Shown: positions 34,161-43,054 of the stretch, in pieces | Layout of the letters: each line of letters opens with the position of its first letter | Numbering within the stretch: the first letter of the stretch is position 1 | Assembly: GCA_017164015.1 (NCBI GenBank) | Contig: CP071065.1 | Location: 2,012,501-2,076,500, forward strand | Direction of reading: 5' to 3' | Origin: Nostoc sp. UHCC 0702 | GTDB lineage: Bacteria > Cyanobacteriota > Cyanobacteriia > Cyanobacteriales > Nostocaceae | DNA length: 64,000 nt | Notes under the pieces: model-generated | Told to the model about the DNA's origin: nothing | Database searches by the model: none | The model's input: only the letters and a program-made list of their open reading frames with translations | Position numbers and translations under genes: made by a program

Positions 34161-35384
34161 ATGCCTGGTATCCCTTCTGACCCCCCTGACTTACATTACC
34201 GATTGCGAAATGCTCTGCTGGAATGTGAACAATTTAAGAGCAATGACAAACTCATATCTGTTTTTAATAGCTACGAATATCTCAGACCTTGGCGTTTTAG
34301 AGTACCCCAGGCAAATAATATCGCTAGCAGGGTAGACAATGTAATTGGTTTTTTAGTTAACGAAACTCACAGTAATAGCCAAAATGCCCTTGTCTTACTC
34401 TTGCGTTCGTTAAGCAATTTAATAGATAAAGACGATCAACGTCATCAACAACTGGCAGATTTAGCAGTCGAACTGAAAAATGCACTTGAAAGTACATCAA
34501 CTAGGAGTCAACCTCAACCAACAAATCAACCAGAAAAGAATTTTAGAGGTAATCCAGTACCAAACAAAGACCAAGCACCAATACTTGCCCCGATAAAAAA
34601 TCGCTGGGCATTTTTAGTAGGTGTCAACAGATATATCGACCCTAACTTTAGGCGCTTAAATTTCTGTGTAGATGATGTGCTGGTATTAGCAGAAAAACTC
34701 AAAGCACTAAACTACATAGTTGTTTGCTTACACGACAGATCTGAACGTCCTAACCGCTTCCCTACCTGCAACAATGTAGTAGCAGAGTTGATTGAATTTT
34801 GCAAAAATGTCAAACCAGATGACCTGTTATTAGTGCATTTCGCTTGTCATGGCAAACGTGTCAATGACAAGCCTGTATTAATTTTAAATGATACTCGTTT
34901 ACCAATATTGGAAACAACTGGCCTGTTTCTAGAGGAAGTACAACAGCACATGGGTTACAACAGTAAAGCAAAACAGCACATGGGTGCAAAACGTTTAGTG
35001 CTGACGCTGGATGCTTGTCACATGGGAGTAGAAACTGGCAGAGACGTTGACGACCCAGAGTTTATTCGTAATGCTTATGAGTTAGCTGAAGGTTTTGCTT
35101 TAATTGCCGCTAGCACAGCCCAGCAAAAAGCGCAAGAGTGGCATGGCAAAAAGCATGGGGTATTTACTTACTACCTCCTAGAAGCACTCGAAGGTAAAGC
35201 GGATATGGGTAACAAAAAGTTTGTCACTGTGGATGATGTTAAGACTTATGTATTAGATAAACTCAAGCGTTGGAGTGCGGAAAATAGCGGCATTATTCAA
35301 GAACCAACTGCCTACACCGAGGGGTTAGGAGCCATGATACTAGCAGATTATCGCACTACTCCAGCTACTCCAGGATCAACATGA
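34161..35384 (+). CDS. Caspase-like (C14) protease with N-terminal effector-associated-like domain
   Basis: 407 residues. Residues 8-105 form a helical domain with the pattern LLECEQF, shared with the protein at 26124. A linker at 110-145 is followed by a p20-like caspase domain. The dyad is intact: His230 in LVHFACHGKR and Cys286 in LTLDACHMG. Bacterial caspase homologues of this kind serve as death effectors or as proteases that activate other toxins. The TPR-CHAT neighbour has lost its catalytic residues, so this is the only evidently active protease in the cluster. It is separated from the upstream operon by a terminator and a MITE. Confidence 0.88.
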   Translation: MPGIPSDPPDLHYRLRNALLECEQFKSNDKLISVFNSYEYLRPWRFRVPQANNIASRVDNVIGFLVNETHSNSQNALVLLLRSLSNLIDKDDQRHQQLADLAVELKNALESTSTRSQPQPTNQPEKNFRGNPVPNKDQAPILAPIKNRWAFLVGVNRYIDPNFRRLNFCVDDVLVLAEKLKALNYIVVCLHDRSERPNRFPTCNNVVAELIEFCKNVKPDDLLLVHFACHGKRVNDKPVLILNDTRLPILETTGLFLEEVQQHMGYNSKAKQHMGAKRLVLTLDACHMGVETGRDVDDPEFIRNAYELAEGFALIAASTAQQKAQEWHGKKHGVFTYYLLEALEGKADMGNKKFVTVDDVKTYVLDKLKRWSAENSGIIQEPTAYTEGLGAMILADYRTTPATPGST

Positions 35385-35496
35385 ATATTGTAGAAAAATC
35401 TAAAAAATCATAATTTTCTCGAAAAAATAATTAATTTGGCTATATTATCGTCGCAGCTACGAGGTATTTATCAGCCAAGAAATCAGGAGGGTTGGC

Positions 35497-36957
35497 ATGA
35501 AGCGCAGTCAAAAAACCATGATGGGGTTATTCATGCTAACTCTGGGTTTGGTATTAGCAGCCCCATCAGCTCAAGCTGAACCAAAAGTGACCCTAAACCC
35601 TTCTAGTTTGACAGTGGTGGGAACACAATGTCCAGTTTTTTTAAAATGCCCACCTGTTAAACGCAACTTACTTGTCCAGACAAATGAAGCGATCGCTAAT
35701 TTACAACTAATCACTCTTGATTTAAATCGTGCAGATTCATCTGCTATTGTTCCAATTAGCGCCATTCAGCTGACCTTATCTGCAAAATCAGTACAACCCA
35801 AACAACCTTTAACTGTCCCTGTAGAGTTTGACTTTCACAAAATTCGCAGTGGAGAATATAGTGGTCAACTCCTTGTAGTTTATGACAACGGGGAGTTATA
35901 TGTTCCAGTTATAGTGCGACTTAAAGACCACTGGCTTTTTCCTTCACTTGTGCTTTTACTGGGTGTTGGGCTGGGAATTGGAGTTTCAGCCTATCGCAAT
36001 GATGTTATGCCTCGTGACGAAATCGTAGTACAAATTGGTCGCATCCGCACGCAAATGCAAGCTGACTTGGAACTGGCAGAAGCATTTCAAAGAAAAATCA
36101 CCGGATATTTAATCGATGTAGAAACGACTTTAGCTGCTAAACGTTGGGATGAAGCACGACAAGCAGTAACCCAGGCACAAGCGGTTTGGGATAAATGGCG
36201 AAAAGAAAGGGAAGATTGGGTAGTGCTGGTAAAATATTTGTCTGAGTTATTTAAGAGCCTCGAGTCTCTCAATAAAGATGCGCCTTACGTGCAAGTGGTG
36301 CGTAGCCAGTTAGAAAACGCAAAGCGACAAGCAGCAGATAAGGAAGCTACCCAAAAGTTCCGCGAAGATTTAGATAATTTACGACAACAAATCACCTGGT
36401 ACCAACAAGCTCAAGCTAAACTCGGCCAATTCGACGATCTGAGAAATAAGTTGACTGATTTAGCACCAGACACAGACAAAGAGGAGTCCCTCAGACTCAT
36501 ATTACTAGGCTTGCACAACGATTTAGATCAGCTTTCTCCCAGCGATCAAAAAGCTGTCGAGGATTGGCACGAAAAACTTAACAATGCAATTGACGAATTA
36601 TACAAGGAAATTAAACAAATACCTAGTAAAACTAGATCTGCTCAAAATATATTTAGAGATGCCAACGACACTCCACAAAAGACACTTCCCAACCCAGTTC
36701 CTGAAGTCATTTCTGCACAACCAAGCCCAAAACAAGCTGCCCGCAATATATATTGGTTTAACTGGTTAAGCTACGCGATCGCAGTAGGGCTTCTGGCAGG
36801 AGCAGGATTTGGACAAATTTATGCTAGCCAACCCATGTTTGGTGCTAATGGCTGGAGTGATTATTTTACCTTGCTAGCTTGGGGCTTTGGAGCAGAGGCT
36901 ACTCGCGATGCTATTACCAAAGTTGTGCGTGATTGGAAGTTACCGGGACTCAAGTAA
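35497..36957 (+). CDS. Membrane-anchored coiled-coil protein of the conflict cluster
   Basis: 486 residues from ATG 35497 (ribosome site aggagg, 35486-35491). Signal peptide 1-27 (ends PSAQA), an extracytoplasmic beta-rich domain of about 115 residues, a membrane helix (LFPSLVLLLGVGLGIGVSAY, about 148-167), about 250 residues of charged helices likely to be coiled coil (175-400), and one or two C-terminal membrane segments (about 422-470). It lies 112 bp after the caspase gene in the same direction. It could be a membrane sensor, or a membrane effector or anchor for the cytoplasmic components; I recognise no named family. Confidence 0.75.
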   Translation: MKRSQKTMMGLFMLTLGLVLAAPSAQAEPKVTLNPSSLTVVGTQCPVFLKCPPVKRNLLVQTNEAIANLQLITLDLNRADSSAIVPISAIQLTLSAKSVQPKQPLTVPVEFDFHKIRSGEYSGQLLVVYDNGELYVPVIVRLKDHWLFPSLVLLLGVGLGIGVSAYRNDVMPRDEIVVQIGRIRTQMQADLELAEAFQRKITGYLIDVETTLAAKRWDEARQAVTQAQAVWDKWRKEREDWVVLVKYLSELFKSLESLNKDAPYVQVVRSQLENAKRQAADKEATQKFREDLDNLRQQITWYQQAQAKLGQFDDLRNKLTDLAPDTDKEESLRLILLGLHNDLDQLSPSDQKAVEDWHEKLNNAIDELYKEIKQIPSKTRSAQNIFRDANDTPQKTLPNPVPEVISAQPSPKQAARNIYWFNWLSYAIAVGLLAGAGFGQIYASQPMFGANGWSDYFTLLAWGFGAEATRDAITKVVRDWKLPGLK

Positions 36958-36964
36958 ACAACTC

Positions 36965-37057
36965 AGGACTTACGCACGGACTACGATTTTACGTCCGGAG
37001 CGAGCTTAGCGTTGTAATCGCAAAAGCTTAGTTTTTCCTTACGAGTGCGTAACTCCT
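36965..37057. repeat. MITE with aggacttacgca ends, 93 bp
   Basis: Left end aggacttacgca (36965-36976); right end with one mismatch (37046-37057). Shares internal sequence (cggactacgattttacgt, gcaaaagcttagttttt) with the copy at 25713, but the middle is shorter. Confidence 0.8.
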
Positions 37058-37061
37058 AAAC

Positions 37062-37218
37062 TAACGTGAGTTCGACAGATTTAAAAAACCCCACTTCCAT
37101 TCCTCACCCCTGAAAGGAGAGAGGCTTCAAAAGGTTGATTTTTCGTTCTTTACAAGGATGTTAAAGCCCCTCTTGGACGCAAAGAGGGGTTGGGGAGAGG
37201 TTTGTCGAACTCACGTTA
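37062..37218. repeat. MITE with taacgtgagttcgaca ends, 157 bp
   Basis: Perfect 16-bp inverted ends at 37062-37077 and 37203-37218 around a non-coding core. It lies 4 bp from the preceding MITE, so two elements are stacked side by side. Confidence 0.85.
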
Positions 37219-37623
37219 AACTATCAACCGCGCTGCTTCACCAACACAGTGGCTGCAAGCAGTGGCTTACCGCAGAAGCGTCTACAGCACTCAGCACTTT
37301 ACTATAGAGATTATCGATAGAAAATTGGGAATTATTAGTAGTGGTTGAGTTTCCCTTAACCGAACTCTTAAATACCATAGGCAGTTCGTAGTGCTTTTAC
37401 TGAGTATTTACTGTTGCTAAAGGGGTATAGTCAAAAGTTCTTCACTGGAATTTTCAAATGTCTATAATGCTTGCCACTGGATGGTTACAGCCTGAAATTT
37501 CCACCAGAAAAAATTTTCTTGGCCCAAGAAGTAGCGTCAAAATTGTAGACAAACCAATTCTTTAATGTAGAATCAAAACCAACTTTAACCTATAGAATAT
37601 GTATTCTTTTTGGAGGTAGCCTT
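37219..37623. other. Intergenic upstream of murA
   Basis: No ORF of note. It ends with a strong ribosome site, ggagg at 37612-37616. Confidence 0.5.
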
Positions 37624-39000
37624 ATTAATCCTTCTAGCAGCTTACCAGATGCCAAACTGGCTCCTGAAGCAGACTCCTCAGTCTTGCAAATATGGGGTGG
37701 GCATCCTTTGCAAGGTCATGTGAAAATCAGCGGGGCAAAAAATTCCGCACTGGTGATTATGGCTGGAGCCTTACTGTGTTCCGGAGATTGTCGCATCCGC
37801 AATGTTCCTTTATTAGCGGACGTAGACAGAATGGGTCAGGTTTTATCAGCTTTGGGTGTTCGCCTCACACGACAAGGCGACATTTTAGACATTAATGCCA
37901 GGGAAATTACCACATCCAAAGCTCCCTACGAACTAGTTACCCAACTGCGGGCAAGTTTTTTTGCCATTGGCTCAATTTTGGCACGGCTAGGTGTGGCACA
38001 AATGCCTTTACCAGGTGGTTGTGCAATTGGAGCCAGACCGGTTGATTTGCATGTCCGAGGATTGCAAGCGATGGGAGCGGAAGTGCAGATTGAACATGGC
38101 ATCTGTAATGCCTATGTCCCAGGTAGTAGTAAAAGATTAAAAGGAGCCAAAATTTACCTGGATACTCCCAGTGTGGGAGCAACAGAAACGTTGATGATGG
38201 CTGCTACCCTAGCCGATGGCGAAACCATCATCGAAAATGCTGCACGCGAGCCAGAAGTAGCCGATCTGGCAAATTTCTGTAACGCTATGGGAGCCAAAAT
38301 TCAAGGTGCAGGCTCTAGTACAATTACGATTGTTGGTGTTCCCAAGTTGCATTCTGTTGACTACAGCATTATTCCCGATCGCATTGAAACAGGAACATTT
38401 TTGGTAGCTGGAGCCATCACCCGTTCAGAACTTACCTTATCGCCAGTACAACCAGACCATTTAATCCCAGTGATTGCCAAGCTGCGGGAAATTGGAGTCA
38501 CAATCATTGAGGAAGCGCCTGATATTTTACGCATTTTACCAGCGTCAACTCTCAGGGCAACAGATATCGAAACCTTACCGCATCCAGGCTTTCCCACAGA
38601 TATGCAAGCGCCGTTCATGGCTTTGCTGACTTTAGCGGAAGGTGACAGCTTGATTAATGAATCTGTGTTTGAAAATCGCTTACGTCATGCTTCCGAGTTG
38701 AATCGCTTAGGAGCAGACATTCGCGTAAAAGGCAACACCGCCTTTGTCAGGGGAGTACCCTTATTATCTGGCGCACCAGTATTAGGTACAGACTTACGGG
38801 CATCAGCAGCCCTAGTTTTAGCAGGACTAGCAGCCCAAGGACAAACCACAATTCAGGGATTGCACCACCTTGATCGGGGTTACGATCGCCTCGATATGAA
38901 GTTGCAGCAATTAGGAGCTAGAATCCAGCGTGTGGGCGCACCAGCAGAAGCACAATTGGCTCCCAATACCAGTGCTTCTCCATCGTCGATTGCTAAATAA
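37624..39000 (+). CDS. murA: UDP-N-acetylglucosamine 1-carboxyvinyltransferase
   Basis: 458 residues from an ATT start. It catalyses the first committed step of peptidoglycan synthesis, enolpyruvyl transfer from PEP to UDP-GlcNAc. The catalytic Cys133 is in [31 protein letters not shown] near the start and the EPSP-synthase-like repeats are intact. The only well-spaced start after the ggagg site is ATT at 37624 (seven-base spacing), giving [20 protein letters not shown] before the conserved domain. The TTG at 37684 would begin right at the domain, without a ribosome site. The gene ends on a ggggact-type repeat. Confidence 0.93.
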   Translation: MNPSSSLPDAKLAPEADSSVLQIWGGHPLQGHVKISGAKNSALVIMAGALLCSGDCRIRNVPLLADVDRMGQVLSALGVRLTRQGDILDINAREITTSKAPYELVTQLRASFFAIGSILARLGVAQMPLPGGCAIGARPVDLHVRGLQAMGAEVQIEHGICNAYVPGSSKRLKGAKIYLDTPSVGATETLMMAATLADGETIIENAAREPEVADLANFCNAMGAKIQGAGSSTITIVGVPKLHSVDYSIIPDRIETGTFLVAGAITRSELTLSPVQPDHLIPVIAKLREIGVTIIEEAPDILRILPASTLRATDIETLPHPGFPTDMQAPFMALLTLAEGDSLINESVFENRLRHASELNRLGADIRVKGNTAFVRGVPLLSGAPVLGTDLRASAALVLAGLAAQGQTTIQGLHHLDRGYDRLDMKLQQLGARIQRVGAPAEAQLAPNTSASPSSIAK

Positions 39001-39002
39001 GG

Positions 39003-39150
39003 GAATGGGGAATGGGGACTGGGGACTGGGGACTGGGGAATTGGGAATTGGGGATGGGGAATGGGGAAATAGCAACTAGTTATTCTCCTTCATCCCCCTC
39101 ATCCCCCTCATCTCCCTCATCCCCCTCATCCCCCCTACTCCCCTACTTAT
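39003..39150. repeat. Short tandem repeats (GGGGACT and CATCCCCCT types)
   Basis: ggggactgggg heptamer steps (39010-39040), then catccccct and catctccct steps (39090-39140), filling the gap between murA and the M48 peptidase gene. Confidence 0.85.
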
Positions 39151-39205
39151 CGTTATACTAACTGTGGGAGGCTGTTGATATTTCGTTTTTCCAGTTTGCT
39201 ACACC

Positions 39206-40081
39206 ATGTCTTTCTTCAAAACCCCGCTAATTGGTTTAAAAGCTGACGCATTTCGTCATCCCTTAGACTTAGAAGCTACTAAATCGCTCAAGCAAATACC
39301 AGGTTTAGATTTGATGGTGCGAAATTGGCTCGGGCCAATGGCAGAGCAGATTTTCTATGTGGAAAATATAGCCTCCAGTATTCTGGTGGGTGAAAACCAA
39401 CTGCCTGATTTACACAACCTGTTGTTAGAAGCCTGCAAAATTCTGGATATTGAGCCTCCCCAGTTGTATGTCCGGCAGCATCCTGCCCCTAATGCTTACA
39501 CCTTTGCTATGCGGGGTAAACAACCTTTTGTTGTGTTGCATACCTCGTTGATTGATATGCTCACACCAGAGGAAATCCAGGCAGTGATTGCCCATGAACT
39601 AGGACATCTTAAGTGTGATCACAGCCTTTATTTGACACCTGTGAATGTATTAGTTTTAGCAGCGGCAATTGTACCTAATATCGGAGCTGTTCTCGCTCAA
39701 GCTATACAAGCACAACTTTTAGAATGGGTACGCTGTGCTGAGTTTACCTGCGATCGCGCTGCTTTGTTAGCCACTCAAAATCCCAAAGTTGTGATGTCGG
39801 TATTGATGAAGCTGGCTGGCGGTTCACCCACCTTAGCACCGCAACTTAACCTCGATGCCTTCGTTGCCCAAGCCCGCGCTTATGATGATATCAGCAAGAC
39901 TGAACTGGGTGAAATGGTCAAAATAGCCCGCACAGCCGAATTAACTCATCCAGTCCCAGTGCTGCGGGCGCGAGAAATTGACCGTTGGTCAAGCAGCACA
40001 GAATATCAATCTTTATTACAAGGTCATGGATTCAAGGATACTAGTGACACCTTACCCAAGGGAGGGTGGCGCAACTGGTAG
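39206..40081 (+). CDS. M48-family metalloprotease (HtpX/Ste24-like)
   Basis: 291 residues. Zinc motif HELGH (His130, Glu131, His134), with the third ligand probably the Glu in CAEFTCDRAAL. A hydrophobic segment (VLVLAAAIVPNIGAVLAQAI) follows the zinc motif, as in membrane M48 peptidases. It is likely to degrade misfolded membrane proteins. No N-terminal helices as in HtpX, so it is a shorter cyanobacterial type. Single gene. Confidence 0.92.
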   Translation: MSFFKTPLIGLKADAFRHPLDLEATKSLKQIPGLDLMVRNWLGPMAEQIFYVENIASSILVGENQLPDLHNLLLEACKILDIEPPQLYVRQHPAPNAYTFAMRGKQPFVVLHTSLIDMLTPEEIQAVIAHELGHLKCDHSLYLTPVNVLVLAAAIVPNIGAVLAQAIQAQLLEWVRCAEFTCDRAALLATQNPKVVMSVLMKLAGGSPTLAPQLNLDAFVAQARAYDDISKTELGEMVKIARTAELTHPVPVLRAREIDRWSSSTEYQSLLQGHGFKDTSDTLPKGGWRNW

Positions 40082-40112
40082 AGCCAACAGAATCACAACC
40101 TGTTTTAATATG

Positions 40113-40143
40113 TAATATCAAGTTCGGATGATTAGTTATTAAG
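40113..40143. repeat. Half copy of the atatcatgtccg MITE family
   Basis: atatcaagttcgg followed by atgattagttatta parallels the left end of the MITE at 33995. No right end found nearby. Confidence 0.45.
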
Positions 40144-40214
40144 AAAGGCAGGCTGAAAACCCTTGAGGAACAGCAACGCAGTTGCGAATTTTGTACTTCA
40201 GGCAAGGGGACTAA

Positions 40215-40394
40215 TTACAAGAAAGATTAAAAGCAACGGAGAACCCGGAAGCCTTTATTAAGATAGCTATTGAGAATGGCTATGAATTCTCAAACGAAGA
40301 ACTAGAGAGAGAAATTAGCCAATTATCAGATGAAGATTTGGCAGCCATTGTCAATCCAGGCTGGGGAATTAGAAGACACATTCATCCTAAATAA
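40215..40394 (+). pseudogene. Nif11-like leader peptide gene, N-terminally truncated
   Basis: The frame opens after a TAA and reads LQERLKATENPEAFIKIAIE, then NGYEFSNEELEREISQLSDE and DLAAIVNPGWGIRRHIHPK before the stop. This is the C-terminal two thirds of a Nif11-domain protein, the leader family of many cyanobacterial ribosomally made natural product precursors. It ends with a short Arg/His tail rather than a Cys/Ser/Thr-rich core. No start codon precedes it in frame. It is probably a decayed gene; an alternative is a product initiated further upstream with a frameshift. No modification enzyme is nearby. Confidence 0.7.
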
Positions 40395-40792
40395 GTGTAA
40401 GCGGTAAACAAACATAACATTACTTGTTTAAAGAAGAATGAGCGCAGTGTCAGAATTGGTGGAGTCAGAATCACTCTTGTGGGGAATTCAGACGTTCTAC
40501 TCATTGTAGACCGCGCTTATTTTTAATGAGTGCGGGGGTCTTAAACCCTTTTATTCATCCGCCATTTGTAGAGAATTCGCTTTCTGTATTCTGACTCCTG
40601 AGTCCTGTATTCTGTTTTGATAAAATAAGACCAATTTACAATCAGGCTTGCTTAGACTTTTGTCTTCGATTTCAAAAGTTTGTGTTTGATTGACTTTTTT
40701 GGTTGATTACTTTGTCCTGGTATTACATAAAGGATTTATCGATTGATGGTAAATTATTTAGGCACAAACTCCTTTATCCCGCGATACAAGCT
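40395..40792. other. Intergenic, no gene seen
   Basis: Holds a tattctgactcctgagtcctg repeat (about 40587-40612) and AT-rich sequence before the phosphatase gene. Confidence 0.45.
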
Positions 40793-41431
40793 ATGACACT
40801 CAATTTATATTTACTGCGACATGGAGAAACTACTTTTAGTCAAAGTGGTAACTTCTGCGGTGAAACTGATGCGGAATTGACCTCCCAAGGGATGCAGATG
40901 GCAGAGAGTTTTGCCGATGTTTATCAAAGCTTATTGTGGGAAGCTGTTTATGTTAGCCCGATGAAGCGCACAATTGCAACTGCTAAGCCATTTTGTGATG
41001 CTATCGGTATGGATATGCAGTTGCGTGACGGACTTAGAGAAGGTAGTTACGGCAAATGGGAAACTAAGAGTAAATCGTTTGTCCAAGAGAATTACCCAGA
41101 AAACTATGTAAAATGGTTGACAGAACCCGCTTGGAATGCACCATTAAGTGGAGAAACTGCGGTAGATATTGCTAACCGTTCTATGCCCGTAATTGCTGAA
41201 ATTCAAGAAAAACATCCCCAAGGTAATGTTTTAGTAGTTTCCCATAAAGCCACGATTCGGATTATGCTTTGCAGTCTACTGGGAATTGATTTGGGACGCT
41301 ATCGCTATCGGGTGAATATTTTGGTCGCGTCGGTAAGTATGGTTCAATTTGGCGTTAATGGCCCCTTGTTAGAAATATTAGGCGATCGCCATCATATACC
41401 CAATCATATTCGCTCTCGCCCGGGAACATAA
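40793..41431 (+). CDS. Histidine phosphatase superfamily protein (phosphoglycerate mutase-like)
   Basis: 212 residues from ATG 40793 (MTLNLYLLRHGETTFSQ). The phosphorylated His is in RHGE; the second catalytic His is in VSHKATIRIM; EGSYGKWE supplies the acid. Members include alpha-ribazole phosphatases, cofactor-dependent mutases and broad phosphatases; sequence alone does not separate them. The frame is open for 30 codons upstream to 40703, but that part lacks similarity to the family. Confidence 0.9.
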   Translation: MTLNLYLLRHGETTFSQSGNFCGETDAELTSQGMQMAESFADVYQSLLWEAVYVSPMKRTIATAKPFCDAIGMDMQLRDGLREGSYGKWETKSKSFVQENYPENYVKWLTEPAWNAPLSGETAVDIANRSMPVIAEIQEKHPQGNVLVVSHKATIRIMLCSLLGIDLGRYRYRVNILVASVSMVQFGVNGPLLEILGDRHHIPNHIRSRPGT

Positions 41432-41488
41432 TAGCCCCTACTAGTAGTTCGTCAAGAAACTATGTTTTAGAATGCCAGCCAGGACTGT

Positions 41489-41761
41489 ATGCAACAGTTC
41501 AATAACAAAGTAAGCGAAATCAGAAAAAGTATTAGCAGGGAACTCCAAGCAATTTGCTTAAACAGTGTACAAGTTAATCTCTTCTCGGAAAATGTACAAT
41601 GGGAACAAGAGCTTACGCTCCCATCCGCAACAGCCCCTACCCCTCACTTACCCAGGGCAAACGCATCTAAAGTACTCTTGATCATGACCAACATTGAGAA
41701 CCAACGAGAAAAACGCTATTTCTCGTTTGATTTATTTTCCAAGTCTCAAAGCGATCGCTAA
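41489..41761 (+). CDS. Doubtful small ORF
   Basis: 90 residues, no recognisable domain. The first half (MQQFNNKVSEIRKSISRELQ) could be a helix, but the second half includes repeat-like DNA and a HIP1 octamer. The coding case is weak. Confidence 0.2.
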   Translation: MQQFNNKVSEIRKSISRELQAICLNSVQVNLFSENVQWEQELTLPSATAPTPHLPRANASKVLLIMTNIENQREKRYFSFDLFSKSQSDR

Positions 41762-42389
41762 ACCTTTGTCAATAAACATGGCTTAATGCGATTATTTTGG
41801 AGTCTATTGAGAATAGTCTAGCCTTCTTGACATGATGCGTTTGCCCTGGTGCCCACCCGGAGGTTATTGAGATTGCTGCAAGATATCAGTTCCTACTATG
41901 ATTAAATTTAATCAAGATTAAAAATCTATGTTACAGACATTTAGGCTGAAAACTATATGGTAGTCCTAAATGATAGGTGTGAATAAATAAAGCCTGTAAT
42001 ACTTTTAAAATAATGGTTTTCGTCTGTATATTTTCTGATGAATGGATTAAGATTGCTATCAAGTATGTAGTATATGATCAAAGGAATTTTATAATTTCCT
42101 CAATCACAACACTTAGTATAAAAAATATAAAGCTGCCAATTCAATATTTCATCATACTAAATTGATGGGTTATGCTTATATAAATTATTTAGGAATATAT
42201 AACTGCTATGATATGAATACAAAACAGCGATAACGCTACACATTGTCAAGTAACCAAAATAGATGCTCAATAAGTTTTCAAAGTATATGCAGCGAGGTAA
42301 ATAAATTTTAGACAGGCAGATTTGATGCCAATTAGCTATATGAATTGAAACTTTTAAATAGTAGCTTTACCTGAGTCTTTACTATTATT
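41762..42389. other. Long AT-rich intergenic region
   Basis: 628 bp without a credible ORF or structured RNA that I can identify. Confidence 0.5.
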
Positions 42390-42632
42390 ATGCCCAAGTA
42401 CATTTTATTTGCTTGCTTTCCTTACACTTCAGATTTAGCGTCTGGAATAACCATTAGTCATAACACTGAAGAAGATGAATACAGAGGAATAATTAATACT
42501 AGAACATATGAAGCATTAAAACAGTACAGTGTTAAGAATAACGTTCAACTTATTGAATTACTGAAAAGTGAAGGTTTCAAAGCTATTAAATTATTAGAAA
42601 AGGATGGCTATATAGGGCTTGAGCAAATTTGA
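42390..42632 (+). CDS. Small hypothetical protein
   Basis: 80 residues, soluble, MPKYILFACFPYTSDLASG at the start and LLKSEGFKAIKLLEKDGYIG near the end. No family recognised. The composition is protein-like, and a good hairpin (42657-42680) follows 24 bp after the stop. Base composition is AT-rich like its surroundings. Confidence 0.5.
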   Translation: MPKYILFACFPYTSDLASGITISHNTEEDEYRGIINTRTYEALKQYSVKNNVQLIELLKSEGFKAIKLLEKDGYIGLEQI

Positions 42633-42656
42633 AGTGAGCAATTATTTTAAAAATTT

Positions 42657-42680
42657 GAACCACCAAGAAGTTGGTGGTTC
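42657..42680. terminator. Hairpin between convergent genes
   Basis: gaaccaccaa, loop gaag, ttggtggttc: a perfect ten-base-pair stem. It lacks a clear T-run and could serve either strand. Confidence 0.55.
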
Positions 42681-42714
42681 AGAGAAGATATCGTATTAAC
42701 TACTAGTCAAGCAC

Positions 42715-42960
42715 TTAAGCAGGAAAGAAAATCCGGCTAATAAACGTTCTGGCGAACCCTGAAACACCAAGCGCTAGCAAAATACTAGTAAAAAACAGAC
42801 CTATTTGAGGGTTAGAATCTAGTCGCTTGTCTTCTCTACCACCTGTAAAGAATAAAGACCAAGCTTGCGAAGCATTGATAGTCTTAAAGCTATTAAAGTC
42901 AGGTCTGAAAACAACAGGACCGAATAGCTCAGGGGATTTGAAGTCTAAATCATTTCTCAT
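42715..42960 (-). CDS. Small membrane protein, unknown function
   Basis: 81 residues from ATG 42960. One C-terminal membrane segment (IGLFFTSILLALGVSGFART) follows a polar N-terminus containing NSFKTINASQAWSLFFTGGREDKR. I do not recognise the family. It is near the two receiver proteins on the same strand but separated by 90 bp and has no shared motif with them. Confidence 0.55.
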   Translation of the reverse strand: MRNDLDFKSPELFGPVVFRPDFNSFKTINASQAWSLFFTGGREDKRLDSNPQIGLFFTSILLALGVSGFARTFISRIFFPA

Positions 42961-43054
42961 GTAAATAACTATAACAAAAATCTTGCAAAAAAGCTACCTT
43001 TCTGATAGAGATATACAAATAATGCCAAGTAGATATGTCGAGGATAGCGATCGC

